NCBI RefSeq assembly: GCF_000308555.1
Contig: NZ_BAFY01000177.1
Location: 1-34,296 of the forward strand
Direction of reading: 5' to 3'
DNA length: 34,296 nt
Origin: Nocardia cyriacigeorgica NBRC 100375
Lineage (GTDB): Bacteria > Actinomycetota > Actinomycetes > Mycobacteriales > Mycobacteriaceae
Shown here: piece after piece, positions 33,204 to 34,296 of the stretch
Numbering within the stretch: the first letter of the stretch is position 1
Layout of the letters: each line of letters starts with the position of its first letter
Position numbers and translations under genes: made by a program
Notes under the pieces: model-generated
The model's input: only the letters and a program-made list of their open reading frames with translations
Told to the model about the DNA's origin: nothing
Database searches by the model: none

Positions 33204-34296
33204 GTGCCCCGCCAACCGTCGAACCAGCCGAGCCAGCAACGACTGCACAGACGCCTGGGCCTCGCCGATGCGGTCATGATCGGCCTGGGCGCCATGCTCG
33301 GCGCCGGCATTTTCGCCGCGTTGGCCCCGGCCGCGAACGCCGCGGGAAGCGGGCTGCTGCTCGGGCTCGGCGTGGCCGCGGTGGTCGCGTACTGCAATGC
33401 GACGTCCTCGGCCCGGCTGGCCGCGCGCTATCCCGACTCCGGCGGCACCTACGTCTACGGCCGCGAAAGGCTCGGCCCGTTCTGGGGTTATCTGGCGGGC
33501 TGGAGTTTCGTGGTCGGCAAGACCGCCTCGTGTGCAGCCATGGCGTTGACGGTCGGGGTGTATCTCTGGCCGGGTCATGCGCATGCGGTGGCGGTCGCCG
33601 CGGTGGTCGCCTTGACGACGGTGAACTATCTCGGCGTCCAGAAGTCGGCGCTGCTGACCAGGGTGATCGTTGCCGTCGTCCTCGCGGTCCTGGCGGCGGT
33701 GGTCGTCAGTGCCACGACTTCGCCCGAGGCGGATCCCGGCCGCTTGGCATTCGGATCCGACATCACGCTGCTCGGCGTCCTCCAGGCCGCCGGTCTGCTG
33801 TTCTTCGCATTCGCCGGCTATGCCCGCATCGCCACCCTCGGCGAGGAGGTGCGCGATCCCGCCCGCACCATTCCGCGCGCCGTCCCGATCGCCTTGGGTA
33901 TCACCTTGGTGGTCTACGCGGCCGTGGCCGTCGCCTCGCTGCTGGCACTCGGACCGCACCGCCTGGCCGAATCCACCGCGCCGCTGGCGAGTGCGGTCCA
34001 GGCCGCGGGCGCCGACTGGCTGTCCCCCATCGTCCGGGCCGGTGCCGCGGTCGCCGCGCTCGGTTCGCTGCTGGCATTGATCCTCGGCGTCTCCCGCACC
34101 ACCCTCGCCATGGCCCGCGACCATCACCTGCCCCGCACCCTCGCCGCAGTCCATCCGCGCACCGGCGTCCCGCACCACGCCGAAATCGCCGTCGGCGCCG
34201 TCGTCGCCCTCGCCGCCGCCACCGCCGATCTGCGCGCCGCCATCGGCTTCTCCTCCTTCGGCGTCCTGCTCTACTACGCCGTCGCCAACGCCTCCG
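33204..34296 (+). CDS. APC-superfamily amino-acid permease (cut by window edge)
   Basis: GTG 33204, with AGGAG 5 bases upstream, opens a frame that runs off the right edge after 364 codons. The product has repeated membrane helices. It starts RRLGLADAVMIGLGAMLGAG, with the glycine-rich first helix (GAMLGAGIFAAL) that binds substrate in the APC fold. It then has ARYPDSGGTYVYGRERLG, FFAFAGYARIATLGEEVRDP and SRTTLAMARDHHLPR. These match cationic/neutral amino-acid transporters of the YfnA/CAT type. The substrate is not evident. The missing part would be about 60-130 residues. Confidence 0.92.
   Translation, partial: MPRQPSNQPSQQRLHRRLGLADAVMIGLGAMLGAGIFAALAPAANAAGSGLLLGLGVAAVVAYCNATSSARLAARYPDSGGTYVYGRERLGPFWGYLAGWSFVVGKTASCAAMALTVGVYLWPGHAHAVAVAAVVALTTVNYLGVQKSALLTRVIVAVVLAVLAAVVVSATTSPEADPGRLAFGSDITLLGVLQAAGLLFFAFAGYARIATLGEEVRDPARTIPRAVPIALGITLVVYAAVAVASLLALGPHRLAESTAPLASAVQAAGADWLSPIVRAGAAVAALGSLLALILGVSRTTLAMARDHHLPRTLAAVHPRTGVPHHAEIAVGAVVALAAATADLRAAIGFSSFGVLLYYAVANAS

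Overview
This window reads as ordinary core chromosome of a high-GC mycolic-acid actinobacterium (order Mycobacteriales), most likely Nocardia or a close relative. The evidence is the very high GC, GTG starts, a HU protein with a long Lys/Ala/Pro tail, the F420 gene fbiD, a two-domain MutT1, a PrpR-type regulator, and gene order. From memory, the order recG – DAK2/FakA-like – ung – thiL – DUF3515 – ddl – gpsA – fbiD – ppk – mutT1 – hupB – leuD – leuC – IclR – F420 PPOX – gltX – FAH – MFS – leuB – serA matches Mycobacterium tuberculosis Rv2973c to Rv2996c. The genus call is inference.

Layout. 1-2329: propionate locus, with prpD (running off the left edge) divergent from its regulator prpR. 2336-6707: recG and a FakA-like protein on the minus strand. 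7003-7262: rpmB with a terminator. 7302-10798: an accessory patch (GNAT, crotonase, SnoaL-like protein, MarR regulator, alpha/beta hydrolase, small secreted protein). 10837-16043: thiL-ung and gpsA-ddl-DUF6191 on the minus strand, with a plus-strand DUF3515 gene between them. 16075-19993: fbiD, ppk and mutT1, closed by a strong terminator. 20135-23041: hupB, leuD and leuC on the minus strand, facing a divergent IclR regulator. 23979-24829: an F420-type PPOX protein and a small DUF5302 protein. 24841-25364: hairpins and two tRNA genes (Glu-CTC, Gln-CTG). 25533-27792: FAH-gltX operon. 28053-29249: MFS exporter. 29465-32255: leuB and serA. 32473-32589: a tiny 38-residue gene with its own ribosome site, palindrome and terminator. 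33204 to the end: an APC amino-acid permease, cut by the right edge.

Themes. Amino-acid biosynthesis (leuB, leuC, leuD, serA), translation (rpmB, gltX and two tRNAs), cell wall and lipids (ddl, gpsA), genome maintenance (recG, ung, mutT1, hupB) and cofactors (thiL, fbiD) sit together. Many genes have a TANNNT-like -10 hexamer 6-8 bases before the start codon and no Shine-Dalgarno, suggesting leaderless mRNAs. I found no large undescribed system, prophage, CRISPR array or insertion sequence. The most interesting items are small: the 38-residue peptide gene, the secreted peptide with a C-terminal cysteine pair, the twin MarR operators, and several unexplained inverted repeats.
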